Notes: generated by a model not told the origin, from the sequence alone. A DNA stretch of 64,000 nucleotides from Litorimonas sp. (GCA_029936425.1 JAPYSU010000006.1:1-64000), one strand, 5' to 3'. Shown: positions 7,874 through 17,106, counted from the first letter of the stretch. Made by a program: numbers and translations.

Positions 7874-9538
7874 ATGCAGGCTGAAATAGCGAAACCATGG
7901 ATCGCTTTTTACGAGGAATTGGGCATAGAGACGCCCGACTTCGAAGATCTACCCGTCGGCAGCTATGTTCAGACCCATGCCAGGGTGAGACCGAACGCTC
8001 CGGCCCTGGCCTATTTTGACAAAGTCATTTCTTATTCCGAGCTCAATACAGCCGCCAACCAGCTTGCCAATGCCTTGACCGCTCTTGGGATTAAACGCGG
8101 CGATGTCATTGGCCTTCACATGCCGAATATCCCCCAATACGCCATTGCCATTATCGCGATCAGCAAGATGGGGGCTATCGGAACAGGACTTTCTCCACTG
8201 CTTGCCCCGCCAGAATTGGCGCACCAAATAAAAGACGGAAAGGTCAAGATCGTAATTTCTTTGAGCGATTTGGCCGGAGCGTTGGCGAAAATGCCGGAGG
8301 TTCCGCCCTCTCTTAAGTCGGTTATTGTCACAGGGTCGGCAGATTTTCTAACGCGCGCCCCATTTGAGTGCCCCGACATCAAGGGCGTAGACGTGCTGAC
8401 CTATTTGGGCCTCACCGATCCTGCCAAAGAAACGTTTGAACAAAAAGACGTGCATTGGAACGACACGTTCATGATTCAATATACGGGCGGGACAACGGGA
8501 AAGCCAAAAGGCGCTATGTTATCCCATCGAAACGTTCTTCATAACACGGCTCAAACGACATCAATAAATGAATGGGTAGAGGGCAAAGAAACAATCATCA
8601 GCGCGTTTCCCATGTTTCACATCGCCGGTCTTTCTAATGCACTCTCCACAGCCCGCTTCGGCGGTTTATTTGTTCTCATTCCAAATCCGAGAGACACGGA
8701 TTTTATCTGCCAGCAGATAAAGGCCTTCCCGCCGACGATTATGGCAGGCGTGCCAGCGCTATATGACATGATGTCTGCCAATCCCAATTTTGCAAAATCC
8801 GAATTTTCCCAGCTTAAGACGGCCTTGACCGGCGCGGCGCCTTTGACCCGAACGAGTTACGACGCGCTTTCCGAAATAATCGGCAAAGGCAAAATCTCCG
8901 ATGTTTTCGGAATGACCGAGACGAGTCCCTGTTATACAGGGCATCCGCCGAAACGCTACAAACTCGGTTCTGTCGGCATCCCCATGCCGGGGGTTACCGT
9001 TCGAATCCGCGATATTGAAACAGGCGAACGGGATATGCCGATCGGGGAACCCGGCGAAATCGTCTGTTCCGGCCCGCAAGTCATGAAAGGCTACCTCAAT
9101 CTGCCGGAACAAACGGCGCATGCCCTGCGCGAGATAGACGGAGAGCGATATATGTTTTCGGGTGATGTCGGATATATGGATGAGGACGGGTATATTTTCC
9201 TGTGTGACCGCGCCAAGGACATGCTGATTGTCGGCGGATATAAGGTTTTCTCGGTCGAGGTTGAGGAAAAACTCTGCGCGTTGCCTGAAATCGCAAGCTG
9301 TGCGGTTGTGGGTGCAGAAGATGCTGAACGCCCCGGAAATGACATTGTCCATCTCTTCGTCGAGCTCTCTGCAAAGCACAAGAATGACAATCCCGACTCA
9401 GTGACAGAAAAAATCATTCAGTTCTGTAGAGAGGCTATGGCGCCTTATAAGGTTCCGAAACACGTTCATATCATTGACTCTATTCCTCTGACGCCAGTCG
9501 GAAAGATCGACAAGAAGGCGCTGCGCCAGACTGTCTAA
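7874..9538 (+). CDS. long-chain fatty-acid-CoA ligase-like AMP-binding enzyme
   Basis: An ANL-superfamily adenylate-forming enzyme of 554 residues. It has the phosphate loop YTGGTTGKPKG, the adenine-site stretch DVFGMTETSP, the hinge motif GDVGYMDEDGYIFLCDR and the catalytic lysine in PVGKIDKKALR. It should activate a carboxylic acid, probably a fatty acid, through an acyl-adenylate to the CoA thioester. The ATG at 7874 is chosen because GGGAAAA precedes it. An earlier ATG at 7835 overlaps the gshB stop but has no ribosome site. Exact substrate cannot be read from sequence. Confidence 0.9.
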   Translation: MQAEIAKPWIAFYEELGIETPDFEDLPVGSYVQTHARVRPNAPALAYFDKVISYSELNTAANQLANALTALGIKRGDVIGLHMPNIPQYAIAIIAISKMGAIGTGLSPLLAPPELAHQIKDGKVKIVISLSDLAGALAKMPEVPPSLKSVIVTGSADFLTRAPFECPDIKGVDVLTYLGLTDPAKETFEQKDVHWNDTFMIQYTGGTTGKPKGAMLSHRNVLHNTAQTTSINEWVEGKETIISAFPMFHIAGLSNALSTARFGGLFVLIPNPRDTDFICQQIKAFPPTIMAGVPALYDMMSANPNFAKSEFSQLKTALTGAAPLTRTSYDALSEIIGKGKISDVFGMTETSPCYTGHPPKRYKLGSVGIPMPGVTVRIRDIETGERDMPIGEPGEIVCSGPQVMKGYLNLPEQTAHALREIDGERYMFSGDVGYMDEDGYIFLCDRAKDMLIVGGYKVFSVEVEEKLCALPEIASCAVVGAEDAERPGNDIVHLFVELSAKHKNDNPDSVTEKIIQFCREAMAPYKVPKHVHIIDSIPLTPVGKIDKKALRQTV

Positions 9539-9577
9539 GGGCCGAATAGTTTGAACACTGAAAAACCAGGATAAAAT

Positions 9578-10240
9578 ATGACCGTGAAAACCCTTCTCGA
9601 TAACCGCTACTCTGTTCGGGGGTTCAAACCTGACCCGGTTGATCCAGAGCTATTGAAATCTATTTTCACGCAGGCCCAAATGTCGCCGTCAAATTGCAAT
9701 GTGCAGCCCTGGGAGCCGCTCGTTGTGAGCGGTGAGATGCGTGACAAAGTCTCCAACGCCATGCTGAAATCCGTCATGTCCGGCAATCCCCCCAATCCGA
9801 AGTTTGATTGGGTCACGCGCTATCAGGATGAACATCGGCAACGGCAATTCGGCTCCGCCAATGCACTTTATTCCGCCATGGATATCAAACGTGAGGATAA
9901 ACAGGCAAGGAACATGGCCATGCTCCGCAACTGGCAGTTTTTTGACGCGCCCCATGCCGTCTTTTTCACCATGGAAACCTATATGGGAATTATGGGCGCG
10001 GTGGATGTCGGCATTTACGCGCAAACGCTGAACCTGCTCTTTGCCGAAAACGGTATTCAAAGCTGTATGCAGGGCGCGCTGGGGCAATTTCCCGATGAAG
10101 TCGAAAAGCTTCTGGATATCCCGGACTCCAAAGGCATCTTATTTGGCATGTCTTTTGGATATGAAGACCCTGACCATCCCGCCAATGCTGCCCGTACAGA
10201 CCGGATCGAGCTGGGCGAAGCCGTCAAATTCTTTGACTAG
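9578..10240 (+). CDS. nitroreductase family FMN oxidoreductase
   Basis: A 220-residue flavoprotein. It begins TLLDNRYSVRGFKPDPVD, with the FMN-phosphate-binding RYSVRGF, then QAQMSPSNCNVQPWE and the GIQSCMQGALGQFP segment of the nitroreductase fold. Such enzymes use NAD(P)H to reduce nitro compounds, quinones or similar acceptors. AGGATAAAAT precedes the ATG. It follows the acyl-CoA ligase by 39 bp and ends at a bidirectional terminator, so it is probably the last gene of the gshB operon. Confidence 0.9.
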   Translation: MTVKTLLDNRYSVRGFKPDPVDPELLKSIFTQAQMSPSNCNVQPWEPLVVSGEMRDKVSNAMLKSVMSGNPPNPKFDWVTRYQDEHRQRQFGSANALYSAMDIKREDKQARNMAMLRNWQFFDAPHAVFFTMETYMGIMGAVDVGIYAQTLNLLFAENGIQSCMQGALGQFPDEVEKLLDIPDSKGILFGMSFGYEDPDHPANAARTDRIELGEAVKFFD

Positions 10241-10262
10241 ACAAATTTTAGATTTGGAAAAT

Positions 10263-10293
10263 AAAAAAGGCGCCCAGGGGCGCCTTTAATTTT
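10263..10293. terminator. bidirectional terminator between nitroreductase and msrA
   Basis: GGCGCC/GGCGCC stem with a CAGG loop, flanked by AAAAAA on the left and TTTAATTTT on the right. It can serve the plus-strand nitroreductase gene and the converging msrA gene. Confidence 0.85.
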
Positions 10294-10309
10294 GCGTGGT
10301 CACAGCCGA

Positions 10310-10885
10310 TTAAGCCGGCGCGCGCTCCGGTATCGGACAGGTCACCCCTGTGGGGCCGTGCATGCAATAGCCTTGCGGGTTCTTGGCAAGATATTGCTGA
10401 TGATAATCCTCTGCCGGATAGTATTTCGGCGCTTCGCGAATTTCAGTTGTCACAGAGCGGCCATACGCCTCTTCGTAACGTTTGGCGGCTTCTTTTGCGG
10501 CGCTCATCTGGGCGTCCGTATAAGTATAAATCGCGCTGCGATATTGGGTGCCGCGGTCATTACCTTGGCGATTGCCTTGTGTCGGATCGTGATTTTCGAA
10601 AAAGACCTTTAACAGCTCTTCGAATGAAATGACTTTCGGATCATAGACAACATGTACCATTTCGGCATGTCCGGTCGAACCGGAGCAGACAAGTCTATAA
10701 TCGGGCGACGGATGCGTCCCGCCCGCATAGCCGACAGAAGTGACGTAAACGCCGTCCAGCTTCCACAAAATACGTTCTGCGCCCCAGAAACAGCCCATGC
10801 CGAACTGAACCTGCTGCATTCCGTCCGGAATGTCGCCGAACATGGAATTGCCATTTACGTGATGTTTATCGATAGTGGCGAGCAT
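10310..10885 (-). CDS. msrA: peptide-methionine (S)-S-oxide reductase MsrA
   Basis: A 191-residue enzyme that reduces the S-epimer of methionine sulfoxide in proteins and free methionine. The catalytic motif GCFWGAER places the nucleophilic cysteine at C32. The family blocks SVGYAGG, GSTGHAE and HDPTQGNRQGNDRGTQYRS are intact. The resolving cysteines lie in the C-terminal CMHGPTGVTCP tail. AAGGAG lies 8 bp before the ATG. No signal peptide is seen, so it is cytosolic. It may share a transcript with the upstream amidohydrolase (38-bp gap). Confidence 0.96.
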   Translation of the reverse strand: MLATIDKHHVNGNSMFGDIPDGMQQVQFGMGCFWGAERILWKLDGVYVTSVGYAGGTHPSPDYRLVCSGSTGHAEMVHVVYDPKVISFEELLKVFFENHDPTQGNRQGNDRGTQYRSAIYTYTDAQMSAAKEAAKRYEEAYGRSVTTEIREAPKYYPAEDYHQQYLAKNPQGYCMHGPTGVTCPIPERAPA

Positions 10886-10923
10886 TGTAATCTCCTTAAG
10901 CCAAATATGATAAGAAAGCTTGG

Positions 10924-11682
10924 TTATTCAGACAGGTTCAGAACAGGTTCAAGCCGGTTCGCGAGCACTGCCCCAATATCTTTGGCCTTCTCTTCACTAT
11001 CAATATGGTCCTGCCTAATCTCTATTGCAAGATGCCGCAAACCCCTCGGCCCGACATGGCGGTCCACTGTATAGTTCAGATCATAGGCGGAATAAGGTTC
11101 ATTTATACCAACGGCGAAATTCCGGTCGCCTTTTCTTTTGTTCAAACGCGAAAAACTCTGAACAAGCTGATCGGCGCTTTTCTCGTCGTCTTTCACCAAT
11201 AGACCGATCTCTGTGGGCCGGTAGGGGCCGTTATAGGGTTTGGGCGTAAAGCTATGTATCGATATCACAAAGGGCGTGTCCAAACTCTCGATCTTTTGTC
11301 CCAGTGCCTGATGATAGGGCTCGTAATAGCGTTCAATTCTTCGTGATTTCTCTGCATTGGACACGTTCTGATTGCCGGGCACGACAGTTGTGTCCGTCAC
11401 TGCGGGAATAGCGGAGCTTGAGGCGCTGTCCCGATTAAAGTCAATGACAAGGCGCGACACGGCCGCAATATGGCCCGCACACCCGAAATGGCAGCAAAGC
11501 TCCCGAATGACCGTTTCCGTCCCGATATCCCAGGCAATATGACGGGTCAAATTTTCATTTTCGAGACCCAAATTTTTGTATTCCGCCGGAATGTGTTTTG
11601 ACGCATGGTCGCCAAAGAAGAGAAGATTGTTTCGATGCGTCGCCGCAACAGATATATAGGGCTGAAAATCCGTAGAAGTCAT
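10924..11682 (-). CDS. N-formylglutamate amidohydrolase
   Basis: A 252-residue member of the N-formylglutamate amidohydrolase (FGase) family, zinc hydrolases that release formate from N-formyl-L-glutamate in some histidine-degradation routes. Family blocks seen are GDHASKHIP, the central HIAAVSRLVIDFNRD, ISIHSFTP and LAIEIRQD. The ATG at 11682 is preferred over a TTG two codons earlier. Neither has a good ribosome site. No hut genes lie nearby, so a role in histidine catabolism is not supported by context. Related solo FGases are common in alphaproteobacteria. Confidence 0.88.
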   Translation of the reverse strand: MTSTDFQPYISVAATHRNNLLFFGDHASKHIPAEYKNLGLENENLTRHIAWDIGTETVIRELCCHFGCAGHIAAVSRLVIDFNRDSASSSAIPAVTDTTVVPGNQNVSNAEKSRRIERYYEPYHQALGQKIESLDTPFVISIHSFTPKPYNGPYRPTEIGLLVKDDEKSADQLVQSFSRLNKRKGDRNFAVGINEPYSAYDLNYTVDRHVGPRGLRHLAIEIRQDHIDSEEKAKDIGAVLANRLEPVLNLSE

Positions 11683-11721
11683 TTGCAAAGGTTTATCAAA
11701 CTGACGACGATTGGCTAGGGC

Positions 11722-11745
11722 GTGTGAACATGGCGTGGTTCACAC
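11722..11745. repeat. 8-bp inverted repeat, possible operator
   Basis: GTGTGAAC and GTTCACAC are perfect inverted arms separated by 8 bp, about 40 bp upstream of the amidohydrolase start. The symmetry and position suit a dimeric repressor site. No T-run follows, so it is not a terminator. There is no direct evidence for the binding protein. Confidence 0.4.
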
Positions 11746-11889
11746 ACGTAAAATTCAAGCTTATTGCCACAGCTGACGAAATAAGGGGTGCGAATATCTC
11801 GCTTACGGGCTTGAGAAATCAATTTGTTCGGGATATAGGCGCGCCTTCGTCACGCTACACTCAGTGTTGACGCGTATTTTGCCTGAAAA

Positions 11890-11980
11890 GGTGAGGTGGC
11901 CGAGTGGTTTAAGGCGCACGCTTGGAAAGCGTGTTTAGGTTTGTAGCCTAACGTGGGTTCGAATCCCATCCTCACCTCCA
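11890..11980 (+). tRNA. tRNA-Ser (anticodon GGA)
   Basis: A 91-nt class II tRNA. Acceptor GGTGAGG/CCTCACC, D arm with GTGGTTTAAGGC, anticodon stem CACGC/GCGTG with loop TTGGAAA giving GGA, a long variable arm GTTTAGG...CCTAAC, the T loop GGTTCGAATCC and an encoded CCA. The discriminator base is T, whereas tRNA-Ser commonly has G there. It lies 52 bp upstream of the Nudix gene. Confidence 0.95.
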
Positions 11981-12032
11981 GGGGGCGCACGCGGCCCCTT
12001 TACCCGCGCCGTGCATTCGCTAAACCCTCTTC

Positions 12033-12605
12033 ATGACCCAGCCGCTTCCCCCTTCCCCGCCTAATCCTTGGGTGACAAAATCTTCCGAGACCGTTTATGA
12101 AAATCCGTGGATGCGGGTGGAGGCGAATCCCGTTGAACTGCCGGATGGATCGGAGGGCGTTTACGGGGTCGTCCGGTTCAAAAACTGCGCGGTTGGAATT
12201 ATCCCCTATCAGGACGGAAAGATCTGGATGGTCGGTCAGACCCGCTACGCTCTTGACCAATATAGCTGGGAGATTCCCGAAGGCGGCGTCCCTGAAGGCG
12301 AAGACATGATCGAGGCGGCGCGGCGGGAACTGAAAGAAGAAACCGGTTTGACGGCCGATACCCTCACCCACCTTTTCGATGTGCACACGTCTAATTCCAT
12401 CACGGATGAGTGGGGACAGATCTATCTCGCCACCGGCCTGAGAGAAGGAGAGACCGAACCGGAAGGATCAGAAGATATTTCGCAGCTCAAACTGACACTC
12501 GAAGATGCGATTGCCCATATCGAGGCCGGACGAATTACAGACTGTATGACGATTGCGGCTGTATACAAACTCCGTCTTCTACAGATTTCAGGTGAACTTG
12601 ATTAG
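12033..12605 (+). CDS. Nudix hydrolase, ADP-ribose pyrophosphatase-like
   Basis: A 190-residue Nudix enzyme. The Nudix box fits G-x5-E-x7-REUxEExGU exactly at G84-L106 (GGVPEGE...RRELKEETGL). The SWEIPEGGVPEGE lead-in and the following HVSTSN-like VHTSNSITDEWGQIYLA resemble ADP-sugar pyrophosphatases such as NudF. The likely reaction is hydrolysis of ADP-ribose or a related nucleoside diphosphate sugar. There is no clear Shine-Dalgarno sequence before the ATG. The acyltransferase gene follows 18 bp downstream. Confidence 0.9.
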   Translation: MTQPLPPSPPNPWVTKSSETVYENPWMRVEANPVELPDGSEGVYGVVRFKNCAVGIIPYQDGKIWMVGQTRYALDQYSWEIPEGGVPEGEDMIEAARRELKEETGLTADTLTHLFDVHTSNSITDEWGQIYLATGLREGETEPEGSEDISQLKLTLEDAIAHIEAGRITDCMTIAAVYKLRLLQISGELD

Positions 12606-12623
12606 GGTCTGGCCGTAAGAATT

Positions 12624-13778
12624 ATGATGGAGCCGTCTTCCAAAACATTCAACGCCCGTATTCTCACCCAAATCAATGAGGTGAATGAGGCCGAGTGGGA
12701 CGCCCATCTGCCAGAAGGTTCTCATCCGTTTCTGAGTTGGCGGTTTCTGCACGCGCTAGAAGAGAGCGGATGCGCGGCAGAGGAAACGGGCTGGAGTCCG
12801 CGTCACATCTGGCTCGAGGGTGAACACGGCAAGTCACTCGGCGCGGCCCCGCTTTATGCCAAGCTCCATAGTCAGGGCGAATATGTCTTTGATCATGGCT
12901 GGGCAGACGCCCTGGCCCGCGCCGGCGGGCATTATTATCCGAAACTGCAATGTTCCGTCCCCTTTACCCCGGCGGCTGGCCCGCGGCTGCTCGCAAAATC
13001 CGCCGCCCATAAACAGGCTTTGGTCACGGCCATGGTCTCAGCCTGTCAACAATGGGAGATGTCGGGCATTCACCTGACATTCTTACAGGAAAATGACCGC
13101 AAGATTTTAAATGATATGGGCTTTTCCGCACGTGAGGACAGGCAATTTCATTTCATCAATCGCGACTATAAGGATTTTGACGACTTCCTCGCGAGCCTGA
13201 CCAGTCGCAAACGAAAGAACATACGCAAAGAGCGAAAGGCCGCGCAGGACGGGGTCGTCATAAAGCGGCTGACGGGCGATAATCTGAAAGACGAGCATTG
13301 GGACGTGTTTTACCAGTGCTATTTGGATACCGGACAGCGTAAATGGGGCAGGCCCTATTTGAACCGCGAATTTTTCGCCCGGATGCAAGAGACGATGCGC
13401 GACGATATTTGTCTCGTCATGGCCTGGATGGACGGCGACCCCGTTGCGGCGGCCCTGAATTTCATTGGATCCGACGCGCTATTTGGACGCAATTGGGGGA
13501 CGCTCATCGACAAACCCTTCCTGCATTTCGAACTGTGCTATTATCAAGCCATAGAAGCCGGGCTTGAAAGAGGTTTGCCGCGCGTCGAAGCCGGCGCGCA
13601 AGGCGAGCACAAGCTATCGCGGGGGTACGAACCTGTGGCAACGCATAGCGCGCATTATCTGGCCCATCCGGGTTTGCGAGCCGCAGTAGAAGATTATCTG
13701 GTTCGAGAGCGTCAAGCCGTCGAGCACGAAATCGAGATTTTAGGGGAGCATACCCCGTTCAAGAAAAGCGAGAGCTAG
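12624..13778 (+). CDS. FemAB-like GNAT acyltransferase (COG3146 family)
   Basis: A 384-residue protein of the COG3146/PF04339 family, annotated as a peptidoglycan-biosynthesis-like or GNAT acyltransferase. Recognisable blocks are SHPFLSWRFLHALEESGCA near the N-terminus, GHYYPKLQCSVPFTPA, the basic SRKRKNIRKERK and the C-terminal GAQGEHKLSRGYEPV...HYLAHPG. The substrate of the family is unknown to me. It probably forms an operon with the Nudix gene. It converges with the following lipoprotein gene, overlapping it by 4 bp. Confidence 0.85.
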   Translation: MMEPSSKTFNARILTQINEVNEAEWDAHLPEGSHPFLSWRFLHALEESGCAAEETGWSPRHIWLEGEHGKSLGAAPLYAKLHSQGEYVFDHGWADALARAGGHYYPKLQCSVPFTPAAGPRLLAKSAAHKQALVTAMVSACQQWEMSGIHLTFLQENDRKILNDMGFSAREDRQFHFINRDYKDFDDFLASLTSRKRKNIRKERKAAQDGVVIKRLTGDNLKDEHWDVFYQCYLDTGQRKWGRPYLNREFFARMQETMRDDICLVMAWMDGDPVAAALNFIGSDALFGRNWGTLIDKPFLHFELCYYQAIEAGLERGLPRVEAGAQGEHKLSRGYEPVATHSAHYLAHPGLRAAVEDYLVRERQAVEHEIEILGEHTPFKKSES

Positions 13779-14338
13779 AGCGCGCTGTTCTCCTCTGCAA
13801 TTTCGCTCTCCAGCGCATAATCCATACCGCGCATACAGCTTTCAAAGGTCGGGTCGAGCGCGTAGCCTTTGCCGTCTTCCCAATACAGATAGCCACCCGC
13901 TTTTTCTTCACAGGACAGCCAGTCCTGCATGTTCGATCCGCCTCCGACCTTGGCAAAGGAAATATCGGGAATTTTCGGAAGGGGTTCGGATTGATAATAT
14001 CCCGTGCCTGTTATTTCAGCATTTTGCGCTGCTGTTCCTGCGTAAGATGGTTCAGTCGTCTCCAGATTATAGTCCTGCACCGCAATATGGCTCTGACGTG
14101 TCCATCCTTGATCCGCGACGGGTTGTTCATACATCACAACGTCATAGGCCTGCGTGTTATCAAAAACATATGTCTGTTCGGGAGTCGGGCGAAGCAGGGA
14201 GGCCACCGGCTTATAGAAGAAATTGGCGGTATTTTCCGTCGCATTCCAGGCGAAATCCCCGACAGCGCCCAATTGCGCGCAGCCTGTCATGGCCAGACCC
14301 ATTACGCTTAAAACAGCAATTTTCGCAGACTGTCTCAT
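13775..14338 (-). CDS. hypothetical lipoprotein
   Basis: A 187-residue protein that starts at the ATG at 14338, with GGAG five bases upstream. A GTG at 14350 overlaps that ribosome site and is rejected. Residues 1-20 are a lipoprotein signal ending LAMTGC. The mature part has no recognised domain. It contains a Tyr/Gln/Thr-rich middle and two cysteines near the C-terminus (LSCEE, ESCMRG) that could form a disulfide. Likely anchored in the outer membrane. Function unknown. Confidence 0.75.
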   Translation of the reverse strand: MRQSAKIAVLSVMGLAMTGCAQLGAVGDFAWNATENTANFFYKPVASLLRPTPEQTYVFDNTQAYDVVMYEQPVADQGWTRQSHIAVQDYNLETTEPSYAGTAAQNAEITGTGYYQSEPLPKIPDISFAKVGGGSNMQDWLSCEEKAGGYLYWEDGKGYALDPTFESCMRGMDYALESEIAEENSAL

Positions 14339-14439
14339 TATTTTCTCCACAAGTGAATATAGGTGAAGACATACAATTTTTATGCCAATCCCGTAAAAAT
14401 GAGTTAGGCCTACAGATTAATGCGAATGAAGGACGTGAC

Positions 14440-15000
14440 ATGACAAAAAAGACGGCACACTCCAAAGAGGCGGCGAAGGCTCCCGCAAATCCAAGCCGTC
14501 TGGAGAAACTGGCCGAGGCCGCCCAGACTTATGGAAACCGCAGCTTTCACAATTATTCACAAATTCGCAATGTGGCCGAGACCCTTCGCGATGAATTCTG
14601 CCTGTTTCTGGATGAAGACCGTATATGCGTTTTTTTGGTCCCTCCAACCGGCCCATTTGCGGCAGTAAATGCGGGATCTGCCGCTTTTTCTGTCTCAGGC
14701 AAAGGGTTTTTGCCGCTAGAGCCCATTAGCTTTGGTCTCGCCGTCGCAATCACAAAGTTCGGCGATTACATGCGTTTGGTTATTACGTGCCGAAAAGAGG
14801 GGGGTAAAATGTATATCAGCGCAGGAAAAGGCCGGGAACATACACTCAACTTACCGATTAATGATATTGAAATGGGCGCTTTGATTGAAGGGTTATATGA
14901 ACATTTAATGGATTATTTCCAGGACGGCGTCGATTCCTATGACAATGGGGATTACGGAAATACGGATATCGGGTTTGATATTTTGAGAATGGGCGCGTAG
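14440..15000 (+). CDS. hypothetical cytosolic protein
   Basis: A 186-residue protein from the ATG at 14440, preceded by AAGGA at 14430. The frame is open upstream to 14047, but that part lies opposite the lipoprotein gene and has no conserved look, so the internal start is used. It has a Lys/Ala-rich N-terminus, a mixed alpha/beta core (CLFLDEDRICVFLVPP, FGLAVAITKFGDYMRLVITC) and an acidic Asp/Tyr/Gly-rich tail. No signal peptide or membrane segment. I do not recognise the family. Confidence 0.7.
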   Translation: MTKKTAHSKEAAKAPANPSRLEKLAEAAQTYGNRSFHNYSQIRNVAETLRDEFCLFLDEDRICVFLVPPTGPFAAVNAGSAAFSVSGKGFLPLEPISFGLAVAITKFGDYMRLVITCRKEGGKMYISAGKGREHTLNLPINDIEMGALIEGLYEHLMDYFQDGVDSYDNGDYGNTDIGFDILRMGA

Positions 15001-15100
15001 TTTAGTAGCGGGCTGTTGCGTGAATCGCCGGAGTTCCGGTGGCAATGTAGGCCATGCCCGACTTGTAAATCGATACTTTCGAGTTTGATAAAGGATTAGC

Positions 15101-17059
15101 ATGGCGGTTGATATTGCCCATCACGCGATAAGCGCGCTCCCTCTTAAAATTGCCTTGATCGGCGGTTTAGGCATAGGGGCTCAGTGGCTTGCCTGGCGTT
15201 TGCAGCGCCCGGCGATTGTCCTCATGGCGATTGCCGGACTGATTTTCGGTCCTTTGCTTGGATATTTGCTGGGCTTTAACCTGCCCGGACCTATAGAACA
15301 TTTTTTCGAGCAATTGAGACTCGATCCGGTCAATGACTTTGGCGACCTCTACCGTCCCATGATTGGACTGGCGGTGGCCATCATCCTTTTTGAAGGGGGC
15401 ATGAATCTCCGGTTCAAGGATTTGAGTGACGCCCGCCAAGCTGTAGGACGCATGGTTTTTGTGGCCGCCCCGATTGCCTGGGTTCTGGGGACGTTCGCCG
15501 CCCACTATATTGTCGGTTTGGCCTGGGATATCTCGATAATGGTCGGCGGATTGTTCATCGTGACAGGCCCAACGGTTATCATGCCCCTCCTTCGTCAGGC
15601 GCATCTGAAGTCCCGTCCTGCCAATGTTCTCAAATGGGAAGGGATTGTGAACGACCCGCTCGGCGCACTATTCGCCGTGGGCGGATATGAATTTATTCGC
15701 TTCTCTCTCACCGAAGCCTCCATGTTCTTCGTCTTTGGCAAGCTTGCTTTTGCCGCAATTTTCGGAACGCTCGTGGGTATCGTGTCCGGATATGGTTTGG
15801 CCTGGGCCTTCCGCCGCGGTCATATTCCCGAATATCTCAAAGCGCCTGTGGTTCTGGCCTGGGTGCTTCTTATTTATGTTATTGCCAACCGCTTGGCGGA
15901 CGAAACCGGACTGCTGGCTGTGACGGCCCTCGGTATGACCATGGCCAATACCAAATTCGCCTCCATGGTTGAAATGCGCCGGTTCAAGGAGAACATCGCC
16001 ATTATCCTCGTCTCCGGTGTGTTTGTGATACTGACGGCCACTTTGACGCCGGCCATTCTGACAGAGTTCGTGACAAACTGGCGCGTCCTGGCCTTTGTCT
16101 TTGCCATGATGTTCTTCGTGCGTCCGATTGCCGTGATGATCTCGACGATTTTTTCCGGCTTGAGCTGGAAAGAAAGCCTTCTCATCAGTTTCATCGCTCC
16201 GAGGGGTATTGTCGCCGTGGCCGTTGCGGGTCTTTTTGCGGCAGAATTGAACGCGCTTGGACGCGCAGATGGTACGCTTTTCGTTCCTCTCGCCTTCGCG
16301 CTTGTTTTTGCCACGGTTCTCTTTGCCGGATTTCTCATTAGTCCCATCGCGAAAATACTCGGACTGGCCGCTGGCGGCGGCCAGGGGGTCATGATCGTCG
16401 GGGCCAACCCCTGGTCTTTAGGGCTTGCCAAAGCGATCAAGGATTTGGGCGTAAATGTCACCGTTGCGGATACAAATTGGCGGCGGTTGAGAGGAGCCCG
16501 ACTTGAGGGTCACCAGACATTTTACGGGGAAGTCCTGTCGGAAAATGCTGACTACTCCCTGGATCACTCTGCCTTTAACGTTCTCATCGCGGCGACTCCC
16601 AATGACGCCTATAACTCTCTTGTCTGCGTCGAGTTTGCGCCGGAGCTTGGGCGGCACCGCGTCTTTCAGGTCCCGGCACAGGAAAATGATGAAGATGATG
16701 GAGACTCCATCGCTTTCACCTCTCGCGGGCGAACCCTGACGTCTCGCGGGCGCAGTTTCGATGCTTTGACCCGGGATTGGTGGGGAGGCTGGCGTTTCCG
16801 GTCTACAAATCTGTCCGAGACCTACACGTTGGAAGACCTGTACAATGACCGCGGAAATGATGTGGACCTTATCTTGATGAGGCGTCCAGACGGGACGATT
16901 GACTTCATTCAACCCGGACAGGAATCTCGGGCCGAAGGCACTACCGTGCTCAGCTTCTCGCCGCCTCCCAAGGAAAAACAGGAAAAAGGCGCCATCCGGG
17001 GTGAAGGCGCCAAGAAATCCGGCGGGCTCGCAGGGCCGTCCAAGCCTTTGCCGTCCTAG
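15101..17059 (+). CDS. cation:proton antiporter (CPA1/NhaP-type) with C-terminal TrkA-N-like domain
   Basis: A 652-residue inner-membrane protein. Residues about 10-430 hold roughly a dozen hydrophobic segments with CPA-family signatures: IILFEGGMNLRF, VTGPTVIMPLLRQAH and WEGIVNDPLGALFA, whose ND dyad is the ion-binding site. Residues about 435-560 form a Rossmann-like TrkA-N domain starting MIVGANPWSLGLAKAI, probably a nucleotide-sensing regulator. The C-terminus is a Lys/Gly/Pro-rich tail. It would exchange Na+ or K+ for protons. AAAGGA precedes the ATG. Confidence 0.9.
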   Translation: MAVDIAHHAISALPLKIALIGGLGIGAQWLAWRLQRPAIVLMAIAGLIFGPLLGYLLGFNLPGPIEHFFEQLRLDPVNDFGDLYRPMIGLAVAIILFEGGMNLRFKDLSDARQAVGRMVFVAAPIAWVLGTFAAHYIVGLAWDISIMVGGLFIVTGPTVIMPLLRQAHLKSRPANVLKWEGIVNDPLGALFAVGGYEFIRFSLTEASMFFVFGKLAFAAIFGTLVGIVSGYGLAWAFRRGHIPEYLKAPVVLAWVLLIYVIANRLADETGLLAVTALGMTMANTKFASMVEMRRFKENIAIILVSGVFVILTATLTPAILTEFVTNWRVLAFVFAMMFFVRPIAVMISTIFSGLSWKESLLISFIAPRGIVAVAVAGLFAAELNALGRADGTLFVPLAFALVFATVLFAGFLISPIAKILGLAAGGGQGVMIVGANPWSLGLAKAIKDLGVNVTVADTNWRRLRGARLEGHQTFYGEVLSENADYSLDHSAFNVLIAATPNDAYNSLVCVEFAPELGRHRVFQVPAQENDEDDGDSIAFTSRGRTLTSRGRSFDALTRDWWGGWRFRSTNLSETYTLEDLYNDRGNDVDLILMRRPDGTIDFIQPGQESRAEGTTVLSFSPPPKEKQEKGAIRGEGAKKSGGLAGPSKPLPS

Positions 17060-17091
17060 AACCGTATAAATTTCGGCAATGGCAGACAGCG

Positions 17092-17106
17092 TTAAACCCG
17101 TCTTAA
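17092..17106. promoter_or_regulatory. CtrA box, perfect TTAA-N7-TTAA
   Basis: TTAA ACCCGTC TTAA matches the CtrA recognition sequence TTAA-N7-TTAA at all eight fixed positions. It lies 57-71 bp upstream of the PBP start codon, and a second, near-perfect box follows 37 bp further on. The window encodes CtrA itself. Confidence 0.7.

Noticed and set aside
14047..14439. N-terminal extension of the hypothetical gene at 14440-15000
   Set aside because: This part lies antisense to a lipoprotein gene, has no ribosome site at its start and no protein-like composition.
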